Source: Xestospongia bergquistia
Taxonomy: Eukaryota > Porifera > Demospongiae > Haplosclerida > Petrosiidae
Length of the DNA: 64,000 nucleotides
Assembly: GCA_963965975.1 (NCBI GenBank)
Contig: OZ014416.1
Span: 5,828,001 to 5,892,000 of the forward strand
Direction of reading: 5' to 3'
Part shown: positions 60,847 to 64,000 of the stretch, in pieces
Numbering within the stretch: the first letter of the stretch is position 1
Layout of the letters: every line of letters starts with the position of its first letter
Program-made: the position numbers and the translations under genes
The notes under the pieces: generated by a model
Seen by the model: only the letters and a program-made list of their open reading frames with translations
Told to the model about the DNA's origin: nothing
The model's database searches: none

Positions 60847-60862
60847 CTCCTTCCCTTTTAAG
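60847..60862 (-). other. Polypurine tract of Gypsy element C
   Basis: AAAAGGGAAGGAG lies just before the 3' LTR on the transcribed strand. Confidence 0.7.
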
Positions 60863-61260
60863 TGTGACGTGAGGGTGCTGTCAACTGGTGGACGAGACAG
60901 GGTGGAATGTCGGATATGAGCTGTTACATCAGTTGAGGGGATAGGACGTCTGAGGATTACAGGCGTTGGGAATTTACCGGAGAACCCATCTTGTCTAACC
61001 CACTCATCATCAACGCATGAGGGTAATTGGGTCTCTGACTCACTTGTTTCATCTGCATATTGTCTTCTCAGCTGGTCTACATGTCTTCGTAAGAGTAATC
61101 CTTCATCTGTTTCAATCTGGTATGACACAGGTCCTGTAACTTTAACTATCCTCCCTGTAATCTATTTCGGTCCATGGAAAATCTTGGCATATACCTTTTC
61201 TTCAACTTCAAATTGTCTCGGCGCTCTTCCCTGAATACATTTCTCCTGCTTGTCATTCAT
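60863..61260 (-). pseudogene. Integrase C-terminal domain and tail of Gypsy element C
   Basis: Continues the frame after the TGA near 61260: QFEVEEKVYAKIFHGPK, then a TAG near 61160, then ITGRIVKVTGPVSYQIETDE and LLRRHVDQLRRQYADE. This is the small beta domain of Gypsy integrases, equivalent to GPLSYSIQ...RRHVDHIK in element B. It runs to the polypurine tract. Confidence 0.8.
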
Positions 61261-62196
61261 TCATGCAGCTGTATCTGGGTGAAGTAGATCCAAATGAGTC
61301 CTCAACCTCCTCCCCATCAAAACTTGAGCTGGAGAGAGTCCTATTGTTGTCTGAGGGGTAATACGATATTTCAATAAGAACTTACTGAGTCTCACTTCCA
61401 TTGGGCCATCTAACTTGGTTAATGCATTCTTGAATGTCTGTATTGCTCTCTCAGCTAGTCCATTGGATGATGGGTGGTATAGTGATGTGAGGACTTGTTT
61501 TATTCCATTGGCCGCTAAAAATTGCTGGAACTCTACACTAGTAAAGCTGGAACCATTATCTGACACAATTTGCTCCGGGAGACCAAATGTAGCAAAGATG
61601 TCTCGTAATTTGGCAATGGTCGATACAGCTAATGTAGAGGGAACTATATGTACCTCTATCCACTTGGAATGCGCGTCAACTAGTACTAGGAAAAGCTTCC
61701 CTTGAAATGGACCTGTGTGGTCAATGTGCACTCTGGACCATGGGCGTGAAGGCCATTCCCATGGATGAAGGGGAGCTCTTTGGGGACATGGTCTGTGTTG
61801 TTGACAAGTATCACAGTGCTGAACAGTGGTAACGATATCAGTGTCCATCCCTGGCCACCAGACATACGAGCAAGCAAGACTCTTCATTTTACAAATCCCA
61901 GGGTGAGTATCATGAAGTTGGGATAATACTAACTTGCGTCCAGGTGGGGGAATCACAACTCTAGCCCCCCAGAGAAGACAGCCATCTACAGCACTCAGTT
62001 CTTCACAACGATTGAAGTAAGGTCGAAAGGAGGAATCAGAAATTGTTTTTGGCCAACCGTGAAGGAGGTAGTGGTGAATTCTTGATAATGTAGGATCTTT
62101 TTCTGTCCACTTGCGAATATGAGAGGCAGTTATTATAGTGTCTGAAAAGTGCTGGAATAACATCTTGATATCTCCTGGTGGTGGAATGTCCGACAC
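61261..62196 (-). pseudogene. Integrase region of Gypsy element C (open for 311 codons)
   Basis: The largest open piece of element C. The zinc finger is intact (LHDTHPG, then HCDTC), as are the catalytic D of VHIDHTGPF, D of VSDNGSSF and E of GLAERAIQTF at DD35E-type spacing, and the TTIGLSPAQVLMGRRLRTHLD block after the core. It ends at a TGA after HPDTAA, after which the same frame goes on (MNDKQEKCIQ). It is not an independent gene; no start or promoter of its own is evident. Confidence 0.85.
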
Positions 62197-63431
62197 CTTT
62201 GGATGTTCTGGAAGTGGTAACCGACTTAGGGCATCTGCATTACCATCTTTTTCCCAGGTTGATGTTGGATACTATATTGATATGCTCCTAACGTCAATGC
62301 CCATCTCTGTATTCTTGAGAAAGCCATCACTGGCACTTGTCTGGATTCATTAAAAAGACATTTCATGGGCTGATGGTCTGAATAGATAGTGAAGGGCCGT
62401 CCATACAAATATTGATGGAATTTTTTTACTGCAAATATTATGGCTAACCCCTCTTTTTCAATTTGGGAGTATTTCTCTTCACTTTAGCAAGCGTACGGGA
62501 TGCAAAAGCGATGGGTTTCTTGGAGTTGTAGTCCATCCTATAGCCTAAAACGGAACCAAATCCATATTGTGATGCATCACAAGACACAATCAGTTCTTGT
62601 TCACTATCATATGAACTATCACGGTGGACGATTGTAATAGTTGTTTGGCTTGCTTGAATGCTTCAGAGTGTTCTTTTGTCCATGACCATTTAACATCTTT
62701 TTGCATCAACCTATAGAGGGGAGAAAGAAACATGGCAAGGTTAGACATGAACTTAGAATAATAATTTATGAGTCCCAGGAAGGATTTTAGTTCTGACAAG
62801 TTACGTGGTTCGGGGGCATCCTGAATTGCTTGGACTTTTTCAGGTGCAGGGTACAGACCATCCTTATCAATTATATGTGCCAGGTACTCCACAGATGGGG
62901 CCAGAAAAATACACTTGGGTTGCTTCAGAGTTACCCCAGCCGATTTTAGGCAATTCATCACCTTATCAAGGTTCTTGAGATGTTCTTCCTTATTTGGACC
63001 TGTCACCAGCACGTCGTCTAAGTAAACTACAACACCAGGTAAATCTTGCAATAAGCCCTCCATTGCTCGTTGAAAAATAGCTGGTGCTGATGATATGCCA
63101 AACGGTAGTCGTTGGTATTCAAAAAGACCTTTGGTAGTGTTTATCGTAGTATACTTTTTGAACTCTCTGATAACAGCACCTGCTGGTAAGCATGTGTGAG
63201 GTCGAGTTTTGAAAATACTTTTCCTCCGGACATTGCAGTAAATAAGTCGTCCACTCTTGGTAATGGGTAATTGTCCAATTTTGACACAGTGTTGACTGTC
63301 ACTTTATAGTCACCACAGATGCAGATGCTTCCATCCACTTTCACAATGGGTACGATTGGAGCTGCCCAGTCTGAAAATTGGACTGGCCTGATGACTCCAG
63401 CTTCCTGAAACCGGTCAAACTCCTTCTCCAC
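62197..63431 (-). pseudogene. pol: Reverse transcriptase and RNase H of Gypsy element C, frameshifted
   Basis: 63141-63431 carries KEFDRFQEAGVIRPVQFSDW, CGDYKVTVN and KLDLTHAYQQ. After a shift near 63160 the frame continues with LPFGISSAPAIFQRAMEG and VYLDDVLVTG (about 63020), then LGLINYYSKFMSNL. A shift near 62595 precedes SCDASQYGFGSVLGY (RNase H Asp), another near 62460 precedes GLAI and YSDHQPMKCLF (62226-62408), and the terminal NADALSR-like block is degraded. Catalytic motifs are visible but split between at least three frames. Confidence 0.82.
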
Positions 63432-63751
63432 TCAGCTATACTTTCATTAGGGGTCTGACAATGGCAATGAAACGAGTATCGTTCGGCGATGACCGATGTA
63501 GTAGGCTGGAAATGCTTGGTCAACACGGTGATAAGTTTGTCAAGAGATTTGTCTTCTGGTTCAGCGGGGCTTAAGAGATTCAACAATAGGTTGTAGTGCT
63601 TTCTACCAAGTGAATTTAAGAATACATACTTTTGTTTAGCATCAGCAACCTCGTTGGCGGAGAAGAAATTCTTAATTCTCTTCACAAAGCGGGGAAAAGT
63701 CTCTTGAGTACTAGTAGGGTCAAACGATTCAATTTTACCAACGGATGACAT
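63432..63751 (-). pseudogene. gag: Gag N-terminal fragment of Gypsy element C
   Basis: Starts at ATG 63749-63751 (SSVGKIESFDPTSTQETFPR) and keeps a capsid-like region through PNESIAEW. At about 63430 it passes straight into reverse-transcriptase sequence, so the rest of capsid, nucleocapsid and protease are deleted. Homologous to the start of Gag in element B (IAEWY...ESIADY). Confidence 0.75.
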
Positions 63752-63769
63752 GGTCGTGGGAACGTTACG

Positions 63770-63784
63770 ATACCTCGTCGCCAA
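63770..63784 (-). other. Primer-binding site of Gypsy element C
   Basis: Transcribed strand reads TTGGCGACGAGG right after the 5' LTR, identical to element B. Confidence 0.75.
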
Positions 63785-64000
63785 TGTAGTGATCTAGTAC
63801 ACCTTCAAATATAAACAACTGATTAATAAACGAAAGTACTGACGAACAGTAATAAGTTTCACATGTACACACGTTTATATATGGAAATCCATAGAACATT
63901 CTAGAAGTTCTACACGTGGTTTCACACCCACAAAACCATAACATATTAGCATAATTATATTAGCATGAAAAGAATATTAAGTTAAGATTATCAAGAGTTA
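63785..64000 (-). repeat. 5' LTR of Gypsy element C (partial)
   Basis: Matches 60603-60835 with scattered differences; truncated by the end of the window. Confidence 0.9.

Larger units (their letters stand above)
60603..64000 (-). mobile_element. Ty3/Gypsy LTR retrotransposon C, internally deleted, runs off the window
   Basis: Transcribed on the minus strand. The 3' LTR is 60603-60846 (244 bp); the 5' LTR starts at 63785 and continues past the window edge, so target duplication cannot be checked. The LTR copies differ by substitutions and two small indels (for example an extra AGACTAGT in the 3' copy), so the insertion is older than A. The interior is only about 2.9 kb: part of gag, then directly reverse transcriptase; the zinc knuckles and protease are gone. 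Confidence 0.92.

Overview
This is a piece of an animal nuclear genome, very AT-rich, with short introns bearing GTAAGT-type donors. The best guess is a demosponge such as Amphimedon. This is an inference from style and content: one-repeat ankyrin exons, a decayed DEATH domain, a 321-aa protein of a kind I associate with sponges and cnidarians, several Ty3/Gypsy elements, and introns of about 50-140 bp. No species-specific marker was tested. Ordinary host genes are few; most of the window is mobile or tandemly repeated DNA.

Layout. 1-1385 (-): 5' half of an L-amino-acid-oxidase-like flavoenzyme gene. 2048-3349: broken ankyrin exons (+) and IP3-receptor-like exons (-). 4819-9326 (-): an intact Ty3/Gypsy retrotransposon (A) with identical 122-bp LTRs, separate gag and pol frames and a textbook -1 frameshift signal. 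11489-16029: a direct duplication of about 1.25 kb flanking a HIRAN-like gene fragment. 17010-17324: a decayed DEATH-domain exon. 18884-21977: a two-exon gene (+) convergent with a seven-exon P-element/THAP9-like transposase (-). 22100-25010: a decaying IP3-receptor-like gene (+).

25.1-48.5 kb is dominated by one satellite of about 132 bp: arrays at 25765-30970 and 34420-40197 with higher-order repeats, a three-unit copy at 18425-18785, and a diverged field at 44.6-48.5 kb. The satellite lies beside the same dispersed module at three places (17.7, 25.2 and 44.2 kb). The downstream ends of the two large arrays are copies of each other and differ by the presence or absence of MITE-like elements. 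Part of that flank recurs at 50.7-52.1 kb. A LINE C-terminal remnant is at 43.7-44.0 kb.

54838-59104 (+) is a second Ty3/Gypsy element (B) with 226-bp LTRs, a TACAA target duplication and several stops. 59556-60470 (-) is a decayed reverse-transcriptase element of another type. 60603-64000 (-) is a third, internally deleted Ty3/Gypsy element (C) whose 5' LTR runs off the window. B and C share a primer-binding site and architecture; A belongs to a different lineage.

No CRISPR array, rRNA, operon or confident tRNA was seen. Most short ORFs in the satellite arrays are repeat artefacts.
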